From Phycisphaeraceae bacterium (GTDB taxonomy: Bacteria; Planctomycetota; Phycisphaerae; Phycisphaerales; UBA1924): a DNA stretch of 64,000 nt. Both the position numbers and the translations under genes were made by a program. The stretch lies in the NCBI GenBank assembly GCA_019636515.1, contig JAHBXI010000001.1, positions 558,001 through 622,000 of the forward strand. Direction: 5' to 3'. The notes under the pieces are model-generated. The model did not search any database and had not been told where the DNA came from. It was given only the letters and a program-made list of their open reading frames with translations. Shown here one piece after another: positions 1 through 8,985 of this stretch (within the stretch, counting starts at the first letter, position 1; each line of letters starts with the position of its first letter).

Positions 1-465
1 GCCTCGCCCCTGACCTACCCGCTCATGGGCAACGCGGCGTGCTTCGATGCCCTGGTTGACCAACTTTCGGCGGACTACGCGATAGACCCAGGCCGGATCC
101 ACATCCTGGGACACTCGATGGGGGGTGCGGCGGCGGGGATGCTCGCCGCGGAACGTGCCGAGCGGCTCGCCTCGGCCGCCCTGCTGTGCGGAGGGGTGGG
201 TTTTCGTCGAGACCGCCCGCCGTGCCCGACGTTGATCGTGGCGGGAGAGATCGACCCGATCACCCCGGCGGCGGGGCTTCGAGCGATGCACGATCGCGCG
301 GTAAGAGCCGGTCTGCCGGTGGAGTACCGGCCGTACGACGGCTACGGACACACCCTCGCGGTCAACGCCGCCCTGCCCGACACCGTGCGGTGGCTTCTCG
401 GGCATCGCCGCGGTGGGCACGACGTTCCGGCTCGCTCGGAGTCGGGCGATCGGTCGTCGCCATGA
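1..465 (+). CDS. alpha/beta hydrolase (C-terminal part; 5' end outside window)
   Basis: The reading frame is open from base 1, so the gene begins upstream; 154 residues are visible. The fragment shows the core of an alpha/beta-hydrolase fold: a nucleophile elbow GHSMGG with Ser at about fragment residue 39, an acidic residue in GEIDPI (about 85), and a His in GYGHTL (about 117). Order and spacing fit a Ser-Asp-His triad. This is typical of small esterase, dienelactone-hydrolase or phospholipase/carboxylesterase-like enzymes; the substrate cannot be told. The last 20 or so residues are Arg/Gly/Ser rich and look like a disordered tail. The next gene on the same strand starts 97 bases downstream. 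The fold is clear; any named enzyme activity would be a guess. Confidence 0.85.
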   Translation, partial: ASPLTYPLMGNAACFDALVDQLSADYAIDPGRIHILGHSMGGAAAGMLAAERAERLASAALLCGGVGFRRDRPPCPTLIVAGEIDPITPAAGLRAMHDRAVRAGLPVEYRPYDGYGHTLAVNAALPDTVRWLLGHRRGGHDVPARSESGDRSSP

Positions 466-562
466 TGGCTCCCGACCTGGATCCGGTGTACAAGCCCCGG
501 GGTCGTGATCGGAGCGGGGCCGGTTGAACCCTATAGTCGGTGGAACTCAACGCGGAGGCACG

Positions 563-2272
563 ATGGCATCGGGACGGGGAACAGGCATGGCGTCGGGGAC
601 GTCGGCCGGCGGGGCGGGCGCGGCCAAGCCATCTCCAAAGGCCAATGGCGCCACGCGCGCCGGCGGCGACTTGAAGGATGCGAGCCGCATCGCGGTGGAT
701 GCGCGTGCCTTTGCGTCGGGAGTCGGCGGTTCGTGGGACTACGCCCCCGCCCCGGAGACGGTCAAGGTCGAGATCCGCCCTCGGTATGGGCACTTCATCG
801 GCGGCCGCTGGGTGAATCCTTCCGGGGAGAATCGCGATGGGCGCGGTTTGGCCTCCGGGGCTTACATGGAGACGATCAACCCGTCCACGGAGGATCCCAT
901 CGCGGCGGTGGCGCACGGGTCGGAGCGGGATGTGGACGCGGCGGTACGAGCGGCCCGGGGCGCGCTGGCGAACTGGTCGGGGCTCGACCCGGTCGAGCGC
1001 GGCAAGTACCTGTTCCGGATCGCGCGACGGATCCAGGAACGAGCCAGGGAACTGGCGGTTCTGGAGACGCTTGATTCAGGCAAGCCGATCAAGGAAAGCC
1101 GTGATGTGGATATCCCGCTCGCGGCGGCACACTTTTTCCACCATGCGGGGTGGGCGGACAAACTCTCCTACGCCTTCCCGGGGTCGGTGCCCCGGCCGGT
1201 GGGCGTGTGCGGACAGATCATCCCGTGGAACTTCCCGTTCCTGATGGCGGCGTGGAAAATCGCGCCCGCGCTGGCGTGCGGGAACACGGTGGTCCTCAAG
1301 CCGGCGGAGACAACGCCCCTGACGGCGCTGCGTCTGGCCGAGATCATCGAGGAGGTCGGTCTGCCCGCGGGCGTGGTGAACATCGTCACCGGCGACGGTC
1401 GAACCGGGGCGGCGCTGGCCTCGCACGACGGGCTGGACAAGATCGCGTTCACGGGATCAACGGAGGTTGGGAAGAAAATCGCCCTGTCGGCGGCGGCACG
1501 CGGGACTCGCCTGACGCTGGAACTGGGCGGCAAGAGCGCCAACATCATCTTCGAGGACGCGAGCCTCGACCAGGCGATCGAGGGGATCGTCGGCGGGATC
1601 TTCTTCAACCAGGGGGAAGTCTGCTGCGCCGGCTCTCGGCTGCTGGTCCAGGAATCGATCCTCGGGGCGGTGACGGCCAGGCTTCGCCTGCGGATGGCTT
1701 CGCTGCGCGTCGGGGATCCGATGGACAAGAACACGGACGTGGGCGCGATCAACAGCCGGGATCAACTCGACCGAATCCGGTCGTACCTGCGGATCGGCCC
1801 GGAAGAAGGGGCGACCCTGCACGTCGGAGGCGACGGCGAGCACTCGCCTGGCGACGGGGCTGGCGACGGGGCTGGCACGGGCGCTGACGGGATCGACGCG
1901 GCGACCCGGCGGGGCCTGCCATCTCGTGGCTACTACTGCCGCCCGTGCTTTTTCACGGGGGTGCAGCCGGCGCACACGGTGGCCCGGGAGGAGATCTTCG
2001 GGCCGGTTCTGAGCGTGATGACGTTCCGTACGCCCGAGGAAGCGATCTCGCGCGCGAACAACACGCCCTACGGCCTCGCGGCGGGCGTGTGGACGGACAA
2101 GGGTTCGAAGATCTTTGAGGTGGCGAACAAACTGCGGGCGGGGGTCGTGTGGTGCAACACGTACAACAAGTTCGACCCCGCCTCCCCATTCGGGGGGTAC
2201 AAGGAGTCGGGCTTTGGCCGCGAGGGAGGGATGCAGGGGCTTCGTTCGTACGTGCGGCTCGACCCGCGGTGA
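563..2272 (+). CDS. NAD(P)-dependent aldehyde dehydrogenase
   Basis: A 569-residue aldehyde dehydrogenase, expected to oxidise an aldehyde to its carboxylate in the cytoplasm. Visible hallmarks are the PWNFP cofactor-site motif, ELGGKS with the general-base Glu (about E320), NQGEVCCAGSR with the nucleophilic Cys (about C354), EEIFGPV, and a C-terminal FGGYKESGFGREGG signature shared with betaine-aldehyde and broad-specificity dehydrogenases. It is longer than the usual 490-500 residues because of an N-terminal extension of about 75 residues and a Gly/Asp-rich insertion (DNA about 1828-1920). The ATG at 563 is preferred because GGAGG lies just upstream at 553-557; an in-frame TTG at 524 would add 13 residues without a comparable site. 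It stands alone between a hydrolase and the convergent aroB, so the substrate is unknown. Confidence 0.93.
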   Translation: MASGRGTGMASGTSAGGAGAAKPSPKANGATRAGGDLKDASRIAVDARAFASGVGGSWDYAPAPETVKVEIRPRYGHFIGGRWVNPSGENRDGRGLASGAYMETINPSTEDPIAAVAHGSERDVDAAVRAARGALANWSGLDPVERGKYLFRIARRIQERARELAVLETLDSGKPIKESRDVDIPLAAAHFFHHAGWADKLSYAFPGSVPRPVGVCGQIIPWNFPFLMAAWKIAPALACGNTVVLKPAETTPLTALRLAEIIEEVGLPAGVVNIVTGDGRTGAALASHDGLDKIAFTGSTEVGKKIALSAAARGTRLTLELGGKSANIIFEDASLDQAIEGIVGGIFFNQGEVCCAGSRLLVQESILGAVTARLRLRMASLRVGDPMDKNTDVGAINSRDQLDRIRSYLRIGPEEGATLHVGGDGEHSPGDGAGDGAGTGADGIDAATRRGLPSRGYYCRPCFFTGVQPAHTVAREEIFGPVLSVMTFRTPEEAISRANNTPYGLAAGVWTDKGSKIFEVANKLRAGVVWCNTYNKFDPASPFGGYKESGFGREGGMQGLRSYVRLDPR

Positions 2273-2387
2273 TGCGTCGTCACGGCTTTTCGTACGCATA
2301 CCGTGAAGAGCACATGGGCCAGGTTGTGTGACACTCGGCCGGAAGCCGTGGCATCCCGTTGCGTTCCAATCCGATGGCGCAGCCCGA

Positions 2388-3590
2388 TCAGGTTCCTCGG
2401 ATCGCGTCCCACGCCTGGTCAATCCGATCGCGGGCGATGTCCTCGCGGACGACCGCCGAGCCCGGCGTGTGGCCGACGGGAAGCACGAGCCTGACCTTTC
2501 CGCCAACGACCTTCTTGTCGTGCGTCATGATCGTGTGAAGCACGTCGTTTGACGGCAGGTTTTTCAGGCGTGTCGGCAGACCGGCGCGGCCCACGGCGGA
2601 TTCGACCGTGCGCACAAGGCCCGCCGAGCACATCCCCGCGGCCAGGGAGCAATGACACGCGGCAACAAGCCCTATGGCGATGGCCTCGCCGTGGTGCAGC
2701 GGGGCGTGTGATGGGTCACCGTCGGGAGCAAGACCGGGGATCGTCTCGATCGCGTGTCCGAACGTGTGACCGAGGTTCAGCAAGGCCCGGCCACCCTGTT
2801 CGGAAGGGAGTTCCTCCCGCTCGTCGCCGCCGACGACCGCGGCCTTGATCGCGACGTTGCGGGCCACGAGTTCGACGAGCGCCTCCTGATCCTTGGCCAG
2901 CAGAGCCGGGATCGAGGCGGTGGTCCATTCGAACAGGCCGGGGTCATCCTGGTCGCACCCGGTCGCGCCCGCGATCATGCCGTGCTTGAGGCATTCGGCG
3001 AGCCCCGCCCTGATCTGCCGGTCGGGGAGCGAATCGAGGGCCGCGACGTCCGCGATCACGGCCGAGGGCTGGTGGAAGGCCCCGACGAGGTTCTTTCGGA
3101 TGGAGGCCCCGTACCCGTCGGCGGTGTCGTTTCCGGCCAGGAGGTTGACGCCGGTTTTCCCACCGACCGAGGCATCGACCATGGAAAGGAGCGTGGTCGG
3201 GCACTGGACGATGGGAACACCCCGACGGTATACGGAGGCGGCAAATCCGGCCACGTCGCCGACGATCCCGCCGCCCAGGGCGATGATCGGCTCGAATCGC
3301 TCGTGCCGCGAGGCCGCGACCTGCATGAGCAGCGCCTCGGCGTCGTGCATGGTCTTTCGAGATTCGGAGGCGACGACGGGGTATATGGTGGCCTTCATTC
3401 CCGCGGTGCTGACCGAGATCGCCACGCGGGCCACGAGCGTTGAAGCAAGCCCCGCATCGTGGGCGATGAACGCGCGGCGTGCCGGCCTGGCAAGCCGGGC
3501 CGCGCACAGTTCTCCCAGGCGGTCGAGCAAGCCAACGCCGATGAGCACGTCGTAGGCCGCCGATGGCGTTCCGACACGGATGGACTTCAT
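2388..3590 (-). CDS. aroB: 3-dehydroquinate synthase
   Basis: A 400-residue AroB. It converts 3-deoxy-D-arabino-heptulosonate 7-phosphate to 3-dehydroquinate, the second step of the shikimate pathway, using NAD and a divalent metal in the cytoplasm. Diagnostic sequence includes GGGIVGDVAGFAAS, the segment running through PTTLLSMVDASVGGKTGVN, and the metal-site stretches LGHTFGHAIE and HHGEAIAIGL. The ATG at 3590 gives the normal family N-terminus (MKSIRVG...) with GGAAG upstream. A GTG at 3644 overlaps the rsfS stop as GTGA and would add 18 basic residues; that overlap suggests translational coupling, so the longer form cannot be excluded. The gene lies downstream of rsfS on the same strand and converges on the aldehyde dehydrogenase. 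Confidence 0.96.
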   Translation of the reverse strand: MKSIRVGTPSAAYDVLIGVGLLDRLGELCAARLARPARRAFIAHDAGLASTLVARVAISVSTAGMKATIYPVVASESRKTMHDAEALLMQVAASRHERFEPIIALGGGIVGDVAGFAASVYRRGVPIVQCPTTLLSMVDASVGGKTGVNLLAGNDTADGYGASIRKNLVGAFHQPSAVIADVAALDSLPDRQIRAGLAECLKHGMIAGATGCDQDDPGLFEWTTASIPALLAKDQEALVELVARNVAIKAAVVGGDEREELPSEQGGRALLNLGHTFGHAIETIPGLAPDGDPSHAPLHHGEAIAIGLVAACHCSLAAGMCSAGLVRTVESAVGRAGLPTRLKNLPSNDVLHTIMTHDKKVVGGKVRLVLPVGHTPGSAVVREDIARDRIDQAWDAIRGT

Positions 3591-3640
3591 GCGATGCTTC
3601 CGATGCGAAGGGAGGTTGATGCGGGGCGAGCGGCGGGGAA

Positions 3641-4084
3641 TCACAGCCCGGCGCGGTTGCGCTGGACCTGGTCCGGCCGCTCCCAGGCGACTCGCGGAGA
3701 ATCGGCGTTGATGGATTCGATGTCGTAATGGAGGCGCGTGGCCGGCTCGAACAGGTGTACGATCACGTCAACGAAATCCACCACGCCCCAGGTGGCCCGG
3801 GTGTCGACCGAGACGCGAAAGGCGGGAAAGCCGCGGGTTTCACCCAACGCGGAGGCATCGTCCATCGCGGACTTCATCTGACGGTCGGAGGTGCCCGAAG
3901 CGATCACGAGATAGTCGCACAGCGGTGAACGACCGCGAACGTCGATCACGGCGACGTCGGAACACTTGTCATCGTGCAGCAAGCGGGCCAGGTCCACGAC
4001 AAAGTCATGGGCGCTCTGGGGGCTGGTCTGGCGGCGAGGCGGGCGGTCCTCTTCCTGGACACCTGGGAGTGGCGTTCTCGGCAT
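3641..4084 (-). CDS. rsfS: ribosomal silencing factor RsfS
   Basis: A 147-residue RsfS/Iojap-family protein. The family binds ribosomal protein L14 on the large subunit and blocks subunit joining when nutrients are scarce. The core is recognisable: the start of the fold at DFVVDLARLLHDDKCSDV, then CDYLVIASGTSDRQMKS, a GVVDFVDVIVHLFEPATRLHYDIE stretch (matched in two parts), and a short C-terminal tail. The first 25 or so residues (Pro/Arg rich) are not typical, so translation may begin slightly further in than the ATG at 4084. The divergent glycosyltransferase starts only 27 bases away, leaving little room for two promoters. It is upstream of and probably co-transcribed with aroB; the usual partners nadD and proA are not in this window. 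Confidence 0.93.
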   Translation of the reverse strand: MPRTPLPGVQEEDRPPRRQTSPQSAHDFVVDLARLLHDDKCSDVAVIDVRGRSPLCDYLVIASGTSDRQMKSAMDDASALGETRGFPAFRVSVDTRATWGVVDFVDVIVHLFEPATRLHYDIESINADSPRVAWERPDQVQRNRAGL

Positions 4085-4111
4085 GTTCGCGGCAAGGATA
4101 GCCTTCCCGTC

Positions 4112-5011
4112 ATGGCGACGAGCCCTGATTCACCGAGGATCGACCGAGCCGGCCTCCACCGTTTCGACGCGGTGGTGGCCACGTACAACGCCCCCCCCGA
4201 GCGCCTGGCCAGGACCGTCCGATCCGCGCTGGCGTCGGGGGCATCGAGGGTGCTGATCATCGACGACGGATCCGTCGTTCCGGCCGACGCCACCACGCTG
4301 GAGTCCGGCCGGGGCCGCGTGGAAATCGCTCGCCAGGAGAACGCCGGGCCGGCATCGGCTCGAAACAAGGGGATCGATCGCGTGGAGGCCTCCCTGGTGG
4401 TCTTTGTCGATGATGATGACGAACTTGTCCCCGACGGCGTGCAGGAGATGGCCGGACTGCTCTCCCGGCTGGGCACGGGCGGGGCCGTCGGTGCTCGCAT
4501 CCACGCCTGGCCCAATGGACGCGTGGAGAGCCGGCCCGTCCCGCCGGAGTGGGCGAACGCCGCGTTGCCGCATCCTTCGCATGTCCTGCGACCGATCGGC
4601 CTGTTCGGGGCGTCGGGGTGCATGGTGCGTCGAGACGTGCTCACGGCGGGCATCCGGTTCGACCCTGGCCTGCGCCTCGGGGAGGACCGCGATTTTCTTC
4701 GGCGTGTGGCGGCCCAGGGCGGTCTGGCGGTGTGCTCGTCGGTGGTTGTGCGTGTATCGATGCACGAGGGAGGCGCCAACCTGAGTTCTCCATCGCACTA
4801 CGCTCGGCGGATCCGTGACCACCTGGTGCTGCTCGACCGCTGGTCGGACGACGTGGCGATGGCCCACCATCGCGAGGCGACCCGCTGGCTGATCAATGCC
4901 TCGGCGAAGGCGGGCGTGGACCGTGCGTCGTGGGAGGCGCTGATCGGAGCGTCGCGGGCGCGGGGGTGGCCGGTGCCGCTCAAGGCCCGGGTGCGGTACG
5001 CGCTGGGGTGA
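4112..5011 (+). CDS. family 2 (GT-A) glycosyltransferase
   Basis: A 299-residue cytoplasmic glycosyltransferase. The N-terminus VVATYNAPPERLARTV is the nucleotide-sugar-binding start of GT2 enzymes. LIIDDGS follows, and NAGPASARNKG precedes the metal-binding acidic run in VVFVDDDDELVPDG. GEDRDFLRRVA supplies the probable catalytic Asp of the acceptor half. ATG 4112 is chosen because it directly precedes the domain; in-frame codons back to 3974 lie antisense to rsfS and are not needed. The gene opens the polysaccharide locus but is oriented against the rest, ending 7 bases from the convergent HAD-type gene. It probably adds one sugar to a lipid-linked surface glycan; donor and acceptor are unknown. 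Confidence 0.88.
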   Translation: MATSPDSPRIDRAGLHRFDAVVATYNAPPERLARTVRSALASGASRVLIIDDGSVVPADATTLESGRGRVEIARQENAGPASARNKGIDRVEASLVVFVDDDDELVPDGVQEMAGLLSRLGTGGAVGARIHAWPNGRVESRPVPPEWANAALPHPSHVLRPIGLFGASGCMVRRDVLTAGIRFDPGLRLGEDRDFLRRVAAQGGLAVCSSVVVRVSMHEGGANLSSPSHYARRIRDHLVLLDRWSDDVAMAHHREATRWLINASAKAGVDRASWEALIGASRARGWPVPLKARVRYALG

Positions 5012-5018
5012 GGGCGTC

Positions 5019-7340
5019 TCACCAGCGGTCGAGCGCGTCGATGCCGTATCGGCGGATGGCCACGGCCCTGGCCATTGGCGAATGCCGCAGGGCACGGACG
5101 ACCCTGAACGTGCGCGAGCGTGTGAGCGCGGCGAGCCGCGCGGGAGCGTCGGCATCGGAAGGGGCATCGAACCCGTGCCCGAACCGAAGCCGGTTCATGA
5201 CGCGGACGGGCCACAGGTTCTTGATCGAGCGTATGACGTGGTAGGATCGCGAGCCTTCGATCTCTCGCAGCGACGCGAGGGCATGCCCGGGATCGACCGT
5301 GGCGAAATCGACGGGCGGCACGTATCCGTATCGAGCCCTGGCGATCCAGAGTCGCTCACGCTCAAGACCGTGCAGCCGGAGGAAGGCGCACGGCCAGCGG
5401 CTTGACCCCGCCAGGCTCCACAACTCCTGGTAGGCGGCCGGATCGTGCGCCACCCTGCGGAGGATCGACCGTGGAGACGGGGTCTCCATGTCGACAAAGC
5501 CGCCCAGGCCGAAGGTTTCGTTGTGGCTGAGATTGAAAAACGCCCTGGCCAGCGACCGCGGGGGCGCGGCGATGATGCCCCGGACGGCGTTGGTGGCCAT
5601 CGGGCGCAGGTCCTCGGACGAACAGGCATAGTCGCGTATCCACCGGACCATCGCGGGCACGGCCGCGATCACGCCGTTCTGGAAGAAGCGGGTGGCTTCG
5701 TGCCAGACCGCCGACTCGCCTTCGTCCTCCGCCCGCCGAGGCTCGACGCGTCCATCCACGAATTCGTATCCGGTCACGCTGCCATCGGGGCTGTTGGCCA
5801 GGAATTCAAGCGGCTGGACATGCTCAAGAAGCGGGCCGTGCCCTGCCTCGTCGGCGGCCACATCGCACGCGTAGGCGATCTTGGTGGCGTTGCCCGGCTG
5901 CTCGTTGAGCGTCCGGTGCATCCCGAGGTACACGCCGACGATCTCGCACGAGGGAAAGACGTGCGCGAGATTGTCCTGGATCGTCCCGCGCCATCCTATG
6001 TCGACGACGACCTTGATGGACCGGTCGTCGCGGAAGTTCCGGGATTCAAGGTACCGGCACAGCCGTTCGCGTCGCCGGCGACGCGCTCGATCGATCGTCC
6101 CCGAGAATCGCCGGTCCTCCAGCAGCGAAACGACCCGCGGGTCGGTCCAGGGGTATCGAATCACCTCACCAGGATCCAGTCCGTGAAGGCGAAGCACGGG
6201 ACGAACGGAGATCTGGGGGATATCGAGCGTGGCGAGCAGGCCCCCGATGGACTGCGAGGAGTACAGATTCCACACCCGCATGAACTCGGCGGTCGAAACA
6301 TCACGGATGGACGGGCCGAAGGTGGAAAGGCGGCTGACCTCGAGGAGTTCGGCGGCGGGAAGTGGGACACCCAGCAGGGCATCGCCCGGGGCCGCGGCCT
6401 GCATGGCCTCGTGTACGCGCCGGAAGAAGACGCCCTCTCTGGTGAAATAGTGGACCGCCGGGACTCCGCGCCGGACGGCCTCCTCCATGGCCCGAAGGAC
6501 CAGCCCGACGTAGAGCGGGGCGCACCGTGCGCCGAACAGGAACGCCTCTCGCTGGTCGGTTGAGCCGTGGCCCGGAGGGACAACCTCGGCGGCGATTGAC
6601 CGTCGCAGCAGGGGAGCCAGCGCGGCGGGATCATGGCGACGCGACCAGCGGTCGGCGTGGTCCGCCCGGGCGGACTCGGCCCGGGCGGGCGCGTAGCGTA
6701 TCGAGTGAATCCCAAGCGCGGCCGGCGTGGCGGCATCCGTGATCGGGTGGTCGCCGACGTGTACGTGCTGGCCAGGGGTGACCCGCGAGCGACTGTGGAC
6801 ATGCCTGAACAACCGTCCCGACCGCTTGTTGAGACCGACATCGCACGATACGACCACCTCGTCGAGGCGCAGCCAGGGGGCCTTTGCCGAGATCAGTTTG
6901 CCCAGGGCATCGCCGGACCAATAGAAATCGGACAGGGCGACGCGGCGGGCGCCGTTGCCCGGCGACAGGATCGGAGCGATCCCGTCGTCCGCGAAGGTCA
7001 CCCGGTGCTCCTGCGACACCTCGACGGACCGCGCCCAGTTCGCGACGCAGCGGGCTTCGTCCGGGCGCGGTGAATCGAATACCGAGCCGATCCATCGCTC
7101 CAGCACGTCGTCGAGGCGGTATTCATCATCCATTCCCAGGGCCAGGGCGCGAAGCCCGATGTCGTGCTCGGCCCTCTGGCGGGCGTGCAGCAGCCCGATG
7201 GGTCCACGCATGCCCGGTTTCAGCCGCCCCGGGAACGCGAGCCACAGCGCCCTGGCGGTGAAGAGTTTGACTTCATCGGGGTGACACCGCCTGCGGAGGA
7301 TCGTGTCCCAGACATCGATGGTGTACAGGGTGTGTGCCAT
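5019..7340 (-). CDS. HAD-superfamily protein of polysaccharide loci (COG5610-like)
   Basis: A 773-residue protein with an N-terminal HAD-like domain (about residues 1-230) that keeps all four motifs: the nucleophile region IDVWDTILRR, motif II VALSDFYWSG, a motif III Lys in LNKRSGRL, and motif IV VGDHPITD. The following 400 residues form an uncharacterised domain with HYFTREGVFFRRV and VVDIGWRGTIQDNLAH. This arrangement matches predicted HAD hydrolases found among rhamnan and O-antigen genes; the reaction is not known. The C-terminus has two copies of a short SR-aromatic motif (see findings). ATG 7340 is used because it begins the HAD domain 11 bases after the upstream gene's stop; the longer frame to 7649 would overlap that gene. 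It is the last gene of the minus-strand polysaccharide operon. Confidence 0.82.
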   Translation of the reverse strand: MAHTLYTIDVWDTILRRRCHPDEVKLFTARALWLAFPGRLKPGMRGPIGLLHARQRAEHDIGLRALALGMDDEYRLDDVLERWIGSVFDSPRPDEARCVANWARSVEVSQEHRVTFADDGIAPILSPGNGARRVALSDFYWSGDALGKLISAKAPWLRLDEVVVSCDVGLNKRSGRLFRHVHSRSRVTPGQHVHVGDHPITDAATPAALGIHSIRYAPARAESARADHADRWSRRHDPAALAPLLRRSIAAEVVPPGHGSTDQREAFLFGARCAPLYVGLVLRAMEEAVRRGVPAVHYFTREGVFFRRVHEAMQAAAPGDALLGVPLPAAELLEVSRLSTFGPSIRDVSTAEFMRVWNLYSSQSIGGLLATLDIPQISVRPVLRLHGLDPGEVIRYPWTDPRVVSLLEDRRFSGTIDRARRRRRERLCRYLESRNFRDDRSIKVVVDIGWRGTIQDNLAHVFPSCEIVGVYLGMHRTLNEQPGNATKIAYACDVAADEAGHGPLLEHVQPLEFLANSPDGSVTGYEFVDGRVEPRRAEDEGESAVWHEATRFFQNGVIAAVPAMVRWIRDYACSSEDLRPMATNAVRGIIAAPPRSLARAFFNLSHNETFGLGGFVDMETPSPRSILRRVAHDPAAYQELWSLAGSSRWPCAFLRLHGLERERLWIARARYGYVPPVDFATVDPGHALASLREIEGSRSYHVIRSIKNLWPVRVMNRLRFGHGFDAPSDADAPARLAALTRSRTFRVVRALRHSPMARAVAIRRYGIDALDRW

Positions 7341-7351
7341 CGTCGGAGCGG

Positions 7352-8878
7352 TCAGGGCGAGGTTCGATCGGCGTGCCTGCGGGCGGAGTACCAGCGGTAA
7401 AGAGGGGTGGCCTTTGAGGCGGCGATGAAGCGGTAGGTCCGGCTCGTGCGAACGCGGTGCAGGCGTGACCGCGGATCCTCGTGCGGGTCGGCGCGTTGCC
7501 AGTCCGGGCCCCATCGCATCCTTGCCAGGATCGAGAACGGCGGCATTCGCTTGAGTCCATCGAACAGCCGCCAGGTGCGTGAGTTCAGGATGGAATCGAG
7601 TTCGATGGAGGCGGCAAGTACCTGGCGGGCCTCCAGGGCGGCCAGCCACGCGGCCCGGGCGCCATCTTCCACGATCGAGCGGGGCTGAGCCGGGCCCGGC
7701 CCACCGATGATCGCGGCGCGGTGGTACGAGGGTCGCAGGCCGCGCGAAACGGCGACAAACTCCGATTCCCGGCCTTCCAGGAGCGTCTCGACCGCCTCGA
7801 TGAACTGCGTGTACCCGTATTCCAGGGATCGCCGCGCCATGAACGACAAGCCGTTCGCCGACATCGCCCCGCGGCGAGGCTCGTCATCGAGCAGTTCAAT
7901 GATCGCCGCGGCGATATCCTCCGGCCTCGGGCCCGCGAGCAGGACCGCCGCGTCCGGCTGGTCGTAGAGGTTGTTCTCGCGGTGGATGTCCACCACCGGG
8001 AGTCCCGACGACATCATCTCGAACGGGATCCGGGAGGGGTTCGAGGAACTGATGCACAGGCCGACGCTCGATCGGTTGTAGACCTCGTTGCACCCACGGA
8101 CGTCGAGCAGGCCGTGCCATTCGTGGTCGTACCAGACGTCGGGACGCTCCTTCGATCCGTACAGCAGGATCTTCACGTCCGGCCGGTGGTGCTTGACGAT
8201 TCCCAGCGCCTCGATGCCGATCCGGGAGCAGCGGCGCGGCTTTTCCGGCTGACAGATCATGCAGACCGCTCGCTCACGCGGGATCGACCCGAGCGGCCGG
8301 TACACGTCATGGTCGGCGCAAAAATCGAAGTACGAGCCAAACGCCGAGAACTCGGCCGAGAGTTTGTGCGTGAGCCATCGACCGATGGTGATGGGCGTGA
8401 GCCCCAGCCGGTAGGAGTTCTCGGCCATGAGATACCCGTCACCCATGGGCATGAACATCGCCTCGAAGTCCTGCACGAAATACGCCTTGCACGCGACGGG
8501 AGACCAGGCCGCGTACGGGGCGGTGTACCACGCCGTGGCGAACACCAGGTTGAACGTGCCGGGAACCTCGAACCCCAGGTGGATGTTCGGATCGTCGTAC
8601 CCGAAATACATCAGCAGTTGCTCGCGAGCGCGGGCGAGTTCCTCCTGGGTCGTCGCGTGATCCGGCGCGGACGCCTGCTCAATGAACAGGTGGCACTCGT
8701 GGCCCCGGTCGATCAGCGCCCGGGCGTTCTGCAGGATCGTCCGATGACCCCCGGATCCCTCGATCAGGGAAGGCATGAGCCACGCGATCTTCGCGGGGCG
8801 ATTCGTCGGCGCGGGGGGCCATGGGACGTCATGGTCGTGCGATGGCAGGAGTGACTCGGGCATCGTCGGATCATTCAC
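7352..8878 (-). CDS. WsaF-like (rhamnosyl)transferase
   Basis: A 508-residue GT-B type glycosyltransferase resembling WsaF, an L-rhamnosyltransferase of S-layer glycan assembly. Recognisable stretches are LMPSLIEGSGGHRTI at the N-terminus, YFVQDFEAMFMPMG in the middle, and the donor-site region NPSRIPFEMMSSGLPVVDI, which corresponds to the E-x7-E region of GT4-like enzymes. About 150 C-terminal residues lie beyond the catalytic fold and carry two SR-aromatic repeats like those of the downstream protein. The start is a GTG at 8878; an ATG five codons later (8863) is an alternative. It sits in the minus-strand operon between the methyltransferase/coiled-coil gene and the HAD gene. Rhamnose as donor is inferred from the family and is not shown by the sequence. 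Confidence 0.8.
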   Translation of the reverse strand: MNDPTMPESLLPSHDHDVPWPPAPTNRPAKIAWLMPSLIEGSGGHRTILQNARALIDRGHECHLFIEQASAPDHATTQEELARAREQLLMYFGYDDPNIHLGFEVPGTFNLVFATAWYTAPYAAWSPVACKAYFVQDFEAMFMPMGDGYLMAENSYRLGLTPITIGRWLTHKLSAEFSAFGSYFDFCADHDVYRPLGSIPRERAVCMICQPEKPRRCSRIGIEALGIVKHHRPDVKILLYGSKERPDVWYDHEWHGLLDVRGCNEVYNRSSVGLCISSSNPSRIPFEMMSSGLPVVDIHRENNLYDQPDAAVLLAGPRPEDIAAAIIELLDDEPRRGAMSANGLSFMARRSLEYGYTQFIEAVETLLEGRESEFVAVSRGLRPSYHRAAIIGGPGPAQPRSIVEDGARAAWLAALEARQVLAASIELDSILNSRTWRLFDGLKRMPPFSILARMRWGPDWQRADPHEDPRSRLHRVRTSRTYRFIAASKATPLYRWYSARRHADRTSP

Positions 8879-8985
8879 TCGCGTCGGTTCGCGTCCAGGG
8901 GATTACGATCATACGCCCTTCGTCCGGCACGATCGTCGGAAACGGGCATGTCGGCGGGCCGTCCGTGGGCCGCGGGTTGGTCGGA

